From: JANQIO01 sp965229625
GTDB lineage: Bacteria > Pseudomonadota > Gammaproteobacteria > Pseudomonadales > Halieaceae
Assembly: GCA_965229625.1 (NCBI GenBank)
Contig: CBDDJJ010000001.1
Coordinates: 186,001-250,000, forward strand
Direction: 5' to 3'
DNA: 64,000 nucleotides
The notes beneath the pieces were generated by a model. It did no database searches. It saw nothing but the letters and a program-made list of their open reading frames with translations, and was not told the DNA's origin. Positions 43,437 through 50,446 of the stretch are shown here, piece by piece. The position numbers were made by a program, and so were the translations under genes. Position 1 is the first letter of the stretch. Every line of letters begins with the position of its first letter.

Positions 43437-44468
43437 TCACGCAGCCGCGGTTTTTCGGCGCCGTTTCAGGAGCTTGTGCTTGCGCAGCAGGCCGCGAAGC
43501 TGGTCGTAGCTCAGGCCCAGCGCGCGGGCAGTATTGCCCTGGTGCTGGTCGTTGGCCTCCAGCGCCTCGCGCAGTATCCGTTTCTCAAAGTCGGCCACCG
43601 CGCGGGTAAAACGCACCGGGGTAGGGCTGGCAGCCGGCGGTGCTTTGGGGGCGGCTGCCTGAGGAGTGGGCGTCGCCCCCCAGTCCTCGTAGGGCGAGTC
43701 GAAGGGGTCGATCACCACGGTGCCCACTGGCGTATCCGGGTTGCCCCAGCGCGACACCGAGCGCTCCACCACGTTTTTGAGTTCCCGCACATTGCCCGGC
43801 CAGGGGTATTCCAGTAGCTGGCGGGCGGCGCTGTCGCTGAAGCCCTGGAACAGCTCCCAGCCCAGCTCTGAACACATCTGCACGGCAAAGTGGTGGGCCA
43901 GCTCGGGCACGTCGCTGAGGCGGTGGCGCAGCGGCGGCAGGTGCACCACGTCGAAACTGAGGCGATCCAGCAGGTCTTCACGAAACCTGCCCTCGGCCGC
44001 CATCTGCTTGAGGTTGGCGTTGGTGGCGGCGATGACCCGCACATCTACCTGGATGGTGGTCTGCCCGCCCAGCCGTTCAAACTCACCGTACTCGATGGTG
44101 CGCAGCAGCTTTTCCTGCAGGCCCGTGGACATGGTGCCCAACTCGTCCAGGAACAGGGTGCCGCCGTCGGCCCGCTCAAAGCGCCCGCGGTGGGTGCGGC
44201 TGGCGCCGGTGAAGGCGCCGGGCTCGTGGCCGAACAGCTCGGATTCCAGCAACTGCTCGGCAATCGCGGCGCAGTTGACCTTGAGGAACGGGCCGTCCCA
44301 GCGGGTCGAGAGGAAGTGCAGGCGCTCGGCGGCCAGTTCCTTGCCGGTGCCGCGCTCGCCGATCACCAGCACCGGCCGCTGGATGGGCGCCAGCCGGGAA
44401 ACCTGGTCCAGGGCCTGGGTCAGGGTGACGCTGTTGCCGATGATTCGTTCTGTTTCGCGCATTCGCAA
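43437..44468 (-). CDS. pspF: PspF, sigma-54 activator of the phage-shock operon
   Basis: A 343-residue bacterial enhancer-binding protein lacking a regulatory N-terminal domain. The AAA+ domain (about 8-240) has Walker A in GERGTGKE, the sigma-54 contact loop GAFTGA, Walker B in GGTLFLDELG, and arginine finger region RHRLSDVPELA. A Pro/Ala-rich linker (about 265-290) leads to a Fis-type HTH (about 297-335). PspA normally inhibits it. It is divergent from pspA; the 211-base gap contains a sigma-54 promoter. Confidence 0.94.
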   Translation of the reverse strand: MRMRETERIIGNSVTLTQALDQVSRLAPIQRPVLVIGERGTGKELAAERLHFLSTRWDGPFLKVNCAAIAEQLLESELFGHEPGAFTGASRTHRGRFERADGGTLFLDELGTMSTGLQEKLLRTIEYGEFERLGGQTTIQVDVRVIAATNANLKQMAAEGRFREDLLDRLSFDVVHLPPLRHRLSDVPELAHHFAVQMCSELGWELFQGFSDSAARQLLEYPWPGNVRELKNVVERSVSRWGNPDTPVGTVVIDPFDSPYEDWGATPTPQAAAPKAPPAASPTPVRFTRAVADFEKRILREALEANDQHQGNTARALGLSYDQLRGLLRKHKLLKRRRKTAAA

Positions 44469-44479
44469 AATGTACCAAA

Positions 44480-44552
44480 TTAATTGGCTGAATAAACCAA
44501 TTAAATGGTGATTTACGCCAAATATTTTTATGCTCAGTACTTCTGACTGAGC
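44480..44552. promoter_or_regulatory. Inverted repeats upstream of psp operon, possible PspF sites
   Basis: Two perfect inverted repeats: TTAATTGG/CCAATTAA (44480-44487 and 44497-44504) and GCTCAGT/ACTGAGC (44532-44538 and 44546-44552). They lie 30-120 bases upstream of the -24 box, where enhancer-binding protein sites are expected, and the first also lies close to the pspF start, so it could mediate autoregulation. Confidence 0.5.
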
Positions 44553-44583
44553 TTAAAGTCAATCAAAACAATGACTTAAAAAG

Positions 44584-44600
44584 TTGGCACGGTAATTGGA
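44584..44600 (+). promoter_or_regulatory. Sigma-54 promoter of the psp operon
   Basis: TTGGCACGGTAATTGGA has the -24 TGGCAC and a -12 TTGG (consensus TTGC) at the correct spacing. It points toward the small membrane protein gene at 44680. The -12 C to G change may lower basal activity. Confidence 0.85.
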
Positions 44601-44679
44601 GTATATCTGGCGAGACACAGAGAACATGGGTGGCTTGAGCGAAATCAACCACCCCATAGCAACACGAACAGGAATGACA

Positions 44680-44877
44680 ATGACGAAGTTTGAAGAACGC
44701 ATTCTGGTTTACATGGCACTGGCGGTGATCTGCGCGTTTGTGGGCGCCTTCGCCGGGGCGATCGCCGGTGGCCTGACATTCCTGCAGATTGCCGCGGTGA
44801 TCGAGGCGCTGTTCTGGTTTGGCATGCCCAGGCCTGGCGCGTACAAGCACCGCCAGCACCGAATTCTTTTTAACTAA
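44680..44877 (+). CDS. Small membrane protein at the head of the psp operon
   Basis: A 65-residue protein with two hydrophobic stretches (YMALAVICAFVGAFAGAIAG and FLQIAAVIEALFWFGM) and a short basic tail (YKHRQHRILF). ATG at 44680 has AGGA seven bases upstream; 44674 is an alternative but too close. It is the first gene behind the sigma-54 promoter and ends 30 bases before pspA. I do not recognise it as PspG, PspD or PspE. Expression under envelope stress is implied by position. Confidence 0.68.
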   Translation: MTKFEERILVYMALAVICAFVGAFAGAIAGGLTFLQIAAVIEALFWFGMPRPGAYKHRQHRILFN

Positions 44878-44907
44878 GCAGTAGTGACACACCAAGGGAG
44901 CGACATC

Positions 44908-45606
44908 ATGGGCATTTTTTCCCGCATGACCGACATCATCAACTCCAACATCAATTCCATCCTGGACCAGGCTGAAGATCCCCAGAAGATGATCCGCCTG
45001 ATCATCCAGGAGATGGAAGACACCCTGGTAGAGGTGCGCAGTTCCTCCGCCCGGGTGCTCGCCGAGCGCAAGGCCGCCGAGCGTCGCCGCCAGCAGGTGG
45101 CTGACGACATCGTCGCCTGGGAAGAGAAGGCCAAGCTGGCCATCAGCAAGGGCCGCGAAGACCTGGCCCGGGCCGCCCTGCAGGAGAAGCAGATCATCCA
45201 GGAAGAACTCGCCACGGTAGAGGCCGAACTGGCCGCCACCGACGAGCACATCCACCAACTCAATGACGAGATCGGCCAGCTTCAGCAGAAGCTCACCGAT
45301 GCCCGCGCCAAGCAGAAGACCCTGGTCATGCGCAGCAAGACCGTGGAGTCGCGCATCAAGGTCAAGCGCCAGATGCACCGCGAGGCGCTGGACGAGGCCT
45401 TCGCCAAGTTCGACCAGTTCGAGCGCCGCATGGACACCATGGAAAGCCAGCTCGAAGCCATGGACCTCGGCCGCGACGTCACTGATCTCGCCACTGAGAT
45501 CGACGGCCTGGTGGAAGAGGAAAAGGTCAACGAAGAGCTGGCACGCCTGAAGCGTGAAATGGCCGGCTCCGCGCAGCCGACCGAAAACAACAGCGCCAGC
45601 GCATAA
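44908..45606 (+). CDS. pspA: PspA, phage-shock protein A
   Basis: A 232-residue coiled-coil protein of the PspA/IM30/ESCRT-III family, with GIFSRMTDIINSNINSILD as the amphipathic membrane-binding N-terminus and AEDPQKMIRLIIQEME following. It binds and stabilises stressed membranes and inhibits PspF when unstressed. ATG at 44908 has AAGGGAG seven bases upstream. It is the second gene of the operon. Confidence 0.95.
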   Translation: MGIFSRMTDIINSNINSILDQAEDPQKMIRLIIQEMEDTLVEVRSSSARVLAERKAAERRRQQVADDIVAWEEKAKLAISKGREDLARAALQEKQIIQEELATVEAELAATDEHIHQLNDEIGQLQQKLTDARAKQKTLVMRSKTVESRIKVKRQMHREALDEAFAKFDQFERRMDTMESQLEAMDLGRDVTDLATEIDGLVEEEKVNEELARLKREMAGSAQPTENNSASA

Positions 45607-45612
45607 CGTGTT

Positions 45613-45636
45613 GGGCGGTCAGGGAAATGGCCGCCC
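45613..45636 (+). other. Hairpin between pspA and pspB
   Basis: GGGCGGTCA and TGGCCGCCC form a 9-bp stem with one G-U pair and a 6-base loop, six bases after the pspA stop. No T tract follows directly. It may favour pspA over pspB and pspC by partial termination or mRNA stabilisation. Confidence 0.4.
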
Positions 45637-45667
45637 CTATTAAAAAGGGTTTTGGGGGAATCACTCG

Positions 45668-45943
45668 ATGAAATTTTTTGAATTTATGTTTGTGCCGACA
45701 ATCCTGTTCATGGTGATCGTGTTACCGATGTGGATCACCATGCACTACTCGTCGCTCAAACGCTCCTCGCGCAGCCTCAGCAAAGAGGACCGGGAAGCCG
45801 TGGATCACATCATGGAAACCGTGGACAAGCTCACGGACCGCATCCACACCCTGGAAACGCTGCTGGACTCGGACTACCCGGACTGGCGCCAGCAGCAGGA
45901 GCGCAGGGACCACTACAAGACCGACCAGGACAGGAGTCACTGA
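45668..45943 (+). CDS. pspB: PspB, phage-shock protein B
   Basis: A 91-residue inner-membrane protein with one N-terminal helix (FVPTILFMVIVLPMWITMHY) and a cytoplasmic coiled coil (SLSKEDREAVDHIMETVDKL), the normal PspB plan. With PspC it senses envelope stress and releases PspF from PspA. The C-terminal DYPDWRQQ is conserved in PspB. Confidence 0.93.
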   Translation: MKFFEFMFVPTILFMVIVLPMWITMHYSSLKRSSRSLSKEDREAVDHIMETVDKLTDRIHTLETLLDSDYPDWRQQQERRDHYKTDQDRSH

Positions 45944-45944
45944 G

Positions 45945-46475
45945 ATGGGACACAGATACCGTAGACGCACGCGCCGTGGCGGCTTCAAGAAGCGCCGCCG
46001 GGAGTACCGTCGCCGCAAGGCCAACGGCTGGGGCATGGGCCTCTACCGCAATACACGCAAGGGTAGGGTGGCCGGCGTGTGCGCGGGCCTGGCCGACTAC
46101 TGGGAAGTGGAAACCTGGGTGGTGCGCCTGCTGGCCATCGTCGCCTTCCTGTTCACCGGCAGCCTCGCCCTGTGGGCCTACCTGGCAGGCTGGGTACTGA
46201 TGGCACCGCGCCGCAAGGCGCCGGCGTACGAGCGCTGGGATGACCCGGTGGAAGATGATGATATCGATGAGGTCGAGGAGGTCATCGAAATGGAGTACGA
46301 CGATTACCAGCACGATTATCGCCCCAAGCGCATGTTCCGCTACAGCGACAGCCCGTCTGAGCGCCTCAAGCGCGCGCGGGAGCGTCTCGATGCCGCACTG
46401 CAGCGGGTCAACGACATGGAGTCCTATGTCACCTCCCGGCAGTTCCAGCTCAACAAGAAGATTTCCGAGCTGTAG
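45945..46475 (+). CDS. pspC: PspC, phage-shock protein C
   Basis: A 176-residue protein with a PspC domain (about 33-82; LYRNTRKGRVAGVCAGLADY, LAIVAFLFTGSLALWAYLAGWVLM). Unusually the first 28 residues are almost wholly basic. The C-terminus is an acidic linker (EDDDIDEVEEVIEMEYDDY) then a coiled coil (about 142-176). It starts one base after pspB ends and is the last gene before a strong terminator. Confidence 0.92.
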   Translation: MGHRYRRRTRRGGFKKRRREYRRRKANGWGMGLYRNTRKGRVAGVCAGLADYWEVETWVVRLLAIVAFLFTGSLALWAYLAGWVLMAPRRKAPAYERWDDPVEDDDIDEVEEVIEMEYDDYQHDYRPKRMFRYSDSPSERLKRARERLDAALQRVNDMESYVTSRQFQLNKKISEL

Positions 46476-46584
46476 TCGAGCCATTGGTAAACGAATGTAA
46501 AGCACTGAACTTTGTGTGCTGGAGGCCGCTCTAAGCACCAGAACCCCTCGAAGCTTCCGATTCCCCTGTGATGCTTCGATTCCT

Positions 46585-46616
46585 GCCCCCGCTGGCTACA
46601 GCGGGGGCTTTTTTTT
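46585..46616 (+). terminator. Rho-independent terminator of the psp operon
   Basis: GCCCCCGCTG-GCTA-CAGCGGGGGC, a perfect 10-bp stem, followed by eight T. It lies 110 bases after pspC. The rest of the 342 bases between pspC and 46818 shows no gene that I can support. Confidence 0.93.
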
Positions 46617-46817
46617 GGGGCGGCGAAACACAAGTCCCCGTGGCGGCCACTGGATTCTCCAAACGCCTCTCATGCTCAAGCCTCCTTGACGCGGCCGGCG
46701 TCGCCGGGAACTCAGCAGCCCTCTGTCAGTCCATAAAACATGGATGCAGTGCACAGGCTGCGTGCGGCGCCGGATGCCATCATCCTGGCGCCCGGAATGG
46801 ACTCCGGAGGCCGTCGG

Positions 46818-47390
46818 ATGGTAATGCCATGGCTAGTGTTTTCGCTGCTGTTACATGGCGCCTTGCTGGCCTGGGTTCGCGCGCAGCCGGCACCGCTCCC
46901 GATTGAAATGGCGCCATCCCGCTCACCGCTGCAGCTGACACTCAGCAGGCCGGAAGCGTCTCCACCTGCCGTTGCCAGGCCGCGTGAGCCGTCGGTGCCA
47001 GAGGTGCCGGTTGAACCAGCAGTTGTGGCCTACCCACCCGCTGCGCAGCCGCCAGTCGCTGCGCAACCTGTACAGCAACCCCTCGAAGACCAGCCTCTGT
47101 CACCGGGATTGAGGCTCGATCTCTCGTTTCCCGATCTGAGCCGCCCCGACCCCGGCCGCTCGACGGAGAACGGCGCCACCGTCATGAACCCGGAGTTACT
47201 CGGCATACTCCGCTCCGCGCCTCGCCGCAGCGGTGTTGAAGCCCGTTCGGAGCGTGAGGCCAGCGGCGAGTTCCAGGCTGGCGCCTGGGTGGAATATGTG
47301 CGGCACGGTGATGCCTGCTTCCGGGTGCAGCGAGCCAATGTGCTGGCGTCCTTCGACTACGACGTCTGGTATCGGGTGGCCTGTCCCTGA
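46818..47390 (+). CDS. Membrane-anchored Pro-rich protein, TonB-like N-terminus
   Basis: A 190-residue protein. One N-terminal helix (PWLVFSLLLHGALLAWV) with a TonB-like LLLHGALLAW pattern is followed by a proline/valine-rich periplasmic region (about 45-105). The C-terminus (YVRHGDACFRVQRANVLA) has two cysteines that may pair and no TonB C-terminal signature. ATG at 46818 has GGAGG seven bases upstream; the frame from 46740 is longer but less likely. Function not recognised. Confidence 0.65.
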   Translation: MVMPWLVFSLLLHGALLAWVRAQPAPLPIEMAPSRSPLQLTLSRPEASPPAVARPREPSVPEVPVEPAVVAYPPAAQPPVAAQPVQQPLEDQPLSPGLRLDLSFPDLSRPDPGRSTENGATVMNPELLGILRSAPRRSGVEARSEREASGEFQAGAWVEYVRHGDACFRVQRANVLASFDYDVWYRVACP

Positions 47391-47472
47391 GGGCAGGCGC
47401 CGGTGGTACATCTGGCCAGCGGCCGCGTAAACCATCTACACTGCTAGGCAAATAACAACAACAGGATGTCCC

Positions 47473-48867
47473 ATGAGTCGCCTGTCCCTGCTGGACCTCG
47501 CGTTTTTCCTCACCGAGTCGGAAGAGAGCCCGAAGCACGTCGCCGGCTTGATGATCTTCAAGAAGCCCGCGGGCAGTTCCGCGAAGTGGGTTCATGGCCT
47601 GGCGGAAGAACTGGCCCGGCACGACAAGCCGGTGCCGCCGTTCAACAAGGTGATCGACTTCCGCTCCCTGGGTGGCCCGCGCTGGCGCGATGCTGCTGAC
47701 TTCGCCATCGAGGACCACCTGTTCTACCACAACCCGGAATCGGTGCTCAGCGAGAAGGATCTGTTCGACTACGTGTCCGGCCTGCATGAGCCGTTGATGG
47801 ATCGCACCAAGCCAATGTGGGAATTCCACCTCATCGACCGGGTGGCGGGAGGGCGCTTCGCGGTGTATTCGAAGATGCACCACGCCTACGCGGACGGTGT
47901 CACAATGTCGCGCTGGGGTGCAGGCTCGCTGAACAGCAGTGCCAGGTCCCGGGCCCTGAAGGCGATCTGGACCATGGGTGATGCGCCGCGCCGGGAGGGA
48001 GAGGAATCCCAGGCCAGCCGCCGCGCCATTTTCGGCAAGCTGCTGCGCAGCCTCGACAACTGGCGCAAGATTCTCGGCGGTACCACCAAGCTCACAACCC
48101 AGCTCGCGCTGGAACAGGTAGGCCTTACCCGCAATGCGGTGGCACTGCCGTTTCGGGCGGTGGAAGACACGCCGCTGACCGGCAGCGTCAGCGCCGGCCG
48201 CCAGTTTGCCACCGCCCATGTGCCGATGACCCGCATAAAGAAGCTCAGGGCCATGACCCGCTGTACCCTCAATCACATTGCGCTCACCTGCATCGACGGC
48301 GCCCTGCGACGTTACCTGGCAGACAGCGGCATCGAGCTCGAGCGCCCGCTGTCCATCCAGATGCCGGTCAACCTGCGGGATGAAGACGACCGGGTCAGCG
48401 GCAACAAGATTGGCATTGTGCTGGTGGACCTGGCGCCCAGCGACAGCGACCCCTACACCCGGCTGCGGGAGATTGGCTTTACCCTGCGCAACGTGCGCAA
48501 CCAGATCGATGGCGTGCCCTCCATCGCGGTCGCCCAATACACCGCAGTACTCGCGGTGATTATCGAACTCATCCAGTTGCTGCGGCTCGACCGCTTACTG
48601 CCGGCCATTGCTGACACCCTGGTGTCGAATGTACCCGGGCCCAGCAAGCCCCTGTACATGAAGGGCGCCAAAATGGAGCAGTCCCTGCCGATCAGCACGC
48701 TGCCACCGGGCAACCAGCTTAATATCACCCTGTACAGCTACTCCGGCACCCTGCATTTCGGCCTGGTGGCCACCCGCGAGATGGATAATCTCGAGCGCCT
48801 CGGGCGCTACATTGAAGACGCTTTCATTGAACTGGAAGAGGCCGTCTTCCAGCCCATGACTTCCTAG
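47473..48867 (+). CDS. Wax ester synthase/diacylglycerol acyltransferase (WS/DGAT)
   Basis: A 464-residue acyltransferase that makes wax esters or triacylglycerol from acyl-CoA and an alcohol or diacylglycerol. The catalytic HHxxxDG motif is at 136-142 (HHAYADG), and the conserved PVNLRDEDD and NVPGPSKPLYMKGAKM motifs are present. AGGA lies six bases before the ATG. An acyl-CoA dehydrogenase and glycerol kinase elsewhere in the window support lipid storage use; the metallo-hydrolase gene follows 11 bases after and may be co-transcribed. Confidence 0.93.
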   Translation: MSRLSLLDLAFFLTESEESPKHVAGLMIFKKPAGSSAKWVHGLAEELARHDKPVPPFNKVIDFRSLGGPRWRDAADFAIEDHLFYHNPESVLSEKDLFDYVSGLHEPLMDRTKPMWEFHLIDRVAGGRFAVYSKMHHAYADGVTMSRWGAGSLNSSARSRALKAIWTMGDAPRREGEESQASRRAIFGKLLRSLDNWRKILGGTTKLTTQLALEQVGLTRNAVALPFRAVEDTPLTGSVSAGRQFATAHVPMTRIKKLRAMTRCTLNHIALTCIDGALRRYLADSGIELERPLSIQMPVNLRDEDDRVSGNKIGIVLVDLAPSDSDPYTRLREIGFTLRNVRNQIDGVPSIAVAQYTAVLAVIIELIQLLRLDRLLPAIADTLVSNVPGPSKPLYMKGAKMEQSLPISTLPPGNQLNITLYSYSGTLHFGLVATREMDNLERLGRYIEDAFIELEEAVFQPMTS

Positions 48868-48878
48868 GAGCACGACCC

Positions 48879-49835
48879 ATGAAACCACCCATTGCGCTGC
48901 TCGCCGGCCTGTTTATTTGTGCGCCGCTGAAAGCCCATGAGTTGCCGCCGGTCCCCGAGCCACAACCTGTCGACACGGTCATGGCCGCCTTTGGGTGGGA
49001 TGCCGACAAGGTCGAGGTCCGGACCCAGGTAATCGCCGACGGTTTCTACGTGCTGTTCGGCATGGGTGGCAATATCGCCGTTTCTTCCGGCGATGACGGC
49101 GTGCTGATGGTGGACGACCAGGTGCCCGCCCTGATGCCGAAGCTGCGACGCGCCATGCGCAAACAGGGCGACAAGGCTGTGGATTTCGTGATCAACACCC
49201 ACTGGCACTTCGACCACGCCGACGGCAACCTGGCGCTGGGCGAGGAGGACAACACCTGGCTGGTGTCCCACAGTAATTCACGGCGCATGATGCAGCGCGA
49301 CAACGTGGTCAACCTGGTGGCTGCCGCCGCTCTGCAGGAGGCCTATCCGCCCTCGGCGCTACCGGATATCACCTTTGACGACGCCATGCAGTTTCACATC
49401 AACGGTGAACAGATCGACGTGATGCATTTCGGACCCGCGCACACCACCGGGGATGCGGTAGTGATGTTCCAGGGGCGTAACGCGGTGCACATGGGGGACG
49501 TGTACAACAACGCCGGTTACCCGTTTATCGATGCCGGCAATGGCGGCAGCCTCGACGGCGTTATCAAAACCTGTAGAGCGGTACTGGCGATGACCGACGA
49601 GGATACGGTGATCATTCCCGGCCATGGTGCGCTGGCGGCGCAGTCGGAGCTGGAGGACTACATCACGATGCTGGAAGTGATCAGGCTGGATCTGCTGGCG
49701 CTGATTGCCGAGGGCAAGTCATTGGAGGAAATACTGAGCGCCGGCATTACCGCGAGCTGGGATGAGAAGCGTGGCGACCCCGCCATGTTTCTGAACCGGG
49801 CCTACGTGAGCCTGACCACGCGCTATCACCCATAG
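48879..49835 (+). CDS. Exported metallo-beta-lactamase-fold hydrolase
   Basis: A 318-residue MBL-fold protein with a signal peptide (about 1-19, cut near LKAHE). The metal-binding HxHxDH is at 108-113 (HWHFDH); further ligands are H in GPAHTTGD, D in HMGDVYN and H in IPGHGAL. This set resembles class B-like and other quinone-/ester-degrading or glyoxalase II-like enzymes; beta-lactam hydrolysis is not claimed. AGGAG is just before the ATG. Confidence 0.88.
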   Translation: MKPPIALLAGLFICAPLKAHELPPVPEPQPVDTVMAAFGWDADKVEVRTQVIADGFYVLFGMGGNIAVSSGDDGVLMVDDQVPALMPKLRRAMRKQGDKAVDFVINTHWHFDHADGNLALGEEDNTWLVSHSNSRRMMQRDNVVNLVAAAALQEAYPPSALPDITFDDAMQFHINGEQIDVMHFGPAHTTGDAVVMFQGRNAVHMGDVYNNAGYPFIDAGNGGSLDGVIKTCRAVLAMTDEDTVIIPGHGALAAQSELEDYITMLEVIRLDLLALIAEGKSLEEILSAGITASWDEKRGDPAMFLNRAYVSLTTRYHP

Positions 49836-49899
49836 CGCTGCCGCCGCGTGGCTGCGGTGTGCTCTGCACCAGTGGGTAATGGGCTCTCGCCCCCGGTTT

Positions 49900-50187
49900 T
49901 TACTGCTTGTCCCAGGAGACCGGGGTGTTCTGGCTGCTGCGCTTGCCCGGGTACCAGACGTCGGACTGCTTGACGCAGTAGGTCCAGGCGTTTTCCACGG
50001 TATTGGGCGCCATCATCAGCTGGCGGTTATTGAATGGGGTGTTATCGGTCATGCACTTACCGTGCTCCGCGTCGTCGCGGGCACTGCTGAAGTGATTCGC
50101 GAAGGCCTTCGGCATCGGCGTCGATGAGCATCCGGCGAGGGCTACCAACCCCAGAGCGATAACAATTGTTTTAGCTATATTCCCCAT
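49900..50187 (-). CDS. Small lipoprotein of unknown function
   Basis: A 95-residue lipoprotein with a signal ending LAGC (Cys at about 19). Two further cysteines (in GKCMTDN and TYCVKQS) may pair in the mature part. It is convergent with the hydrolase gene. ATG at 50187 was chosen over an in-frame TTG at 50205. Upstream, to 50339, the DNA has a 7-bp inverted repeat (GGCGGGC/GCCCGCC) and AT-rich sequence but no gene. Confidence 0.72.
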   Translation of the reverse strand: MGNIAKTIVIALGLVALAGCSSTPMPKAFANHFSSARDDAEHGKCMTDNTPFNNRQLMMAPNTVENAWTYCVKQSDVWYPGKRSSQNTPVSWDKQ

Positions 50188-50338
50188 GCCTCTCAAGATA
50201 GGCAAAAACCGCGGCGGGCAATAGGGAACATGCCCGCCTAAGATTGGTAAGAATTAACAAACCTGGTTTTTTTGTGAGACAGGTCACGGGAATTTTGCAC
50301 AACCTGCTCTTGTTTTGGCGGGGGACTGCTTCCAGGTA

Positions 50339-50446
50339 GCTCAGGGCTGTTGATGGGCCTCAGGGCTGTTAATTGAGCTCAAGGCTGTAAATAGAGCTCA
50401 AGGCTGTTAGTGGGCTCAAGGCTGTTAGTGGGCTCAGGGCTGTTCG
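50339..50446. repeat. Six-copy 18-19 bp tandem repeat at the acylase 3' end
   Basis: Six copies of CTCARGGCTGT-(7-8 bases) start at 50340, 50359, 50378, 50397, 50415 and 50433, with periods 19, 19, 19, 18 and 18. The last copy is the 3' end of the acylase gene (stop at 50434), so the array probably grew from the gene end into the intergenic region. Confidence 0.85.
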
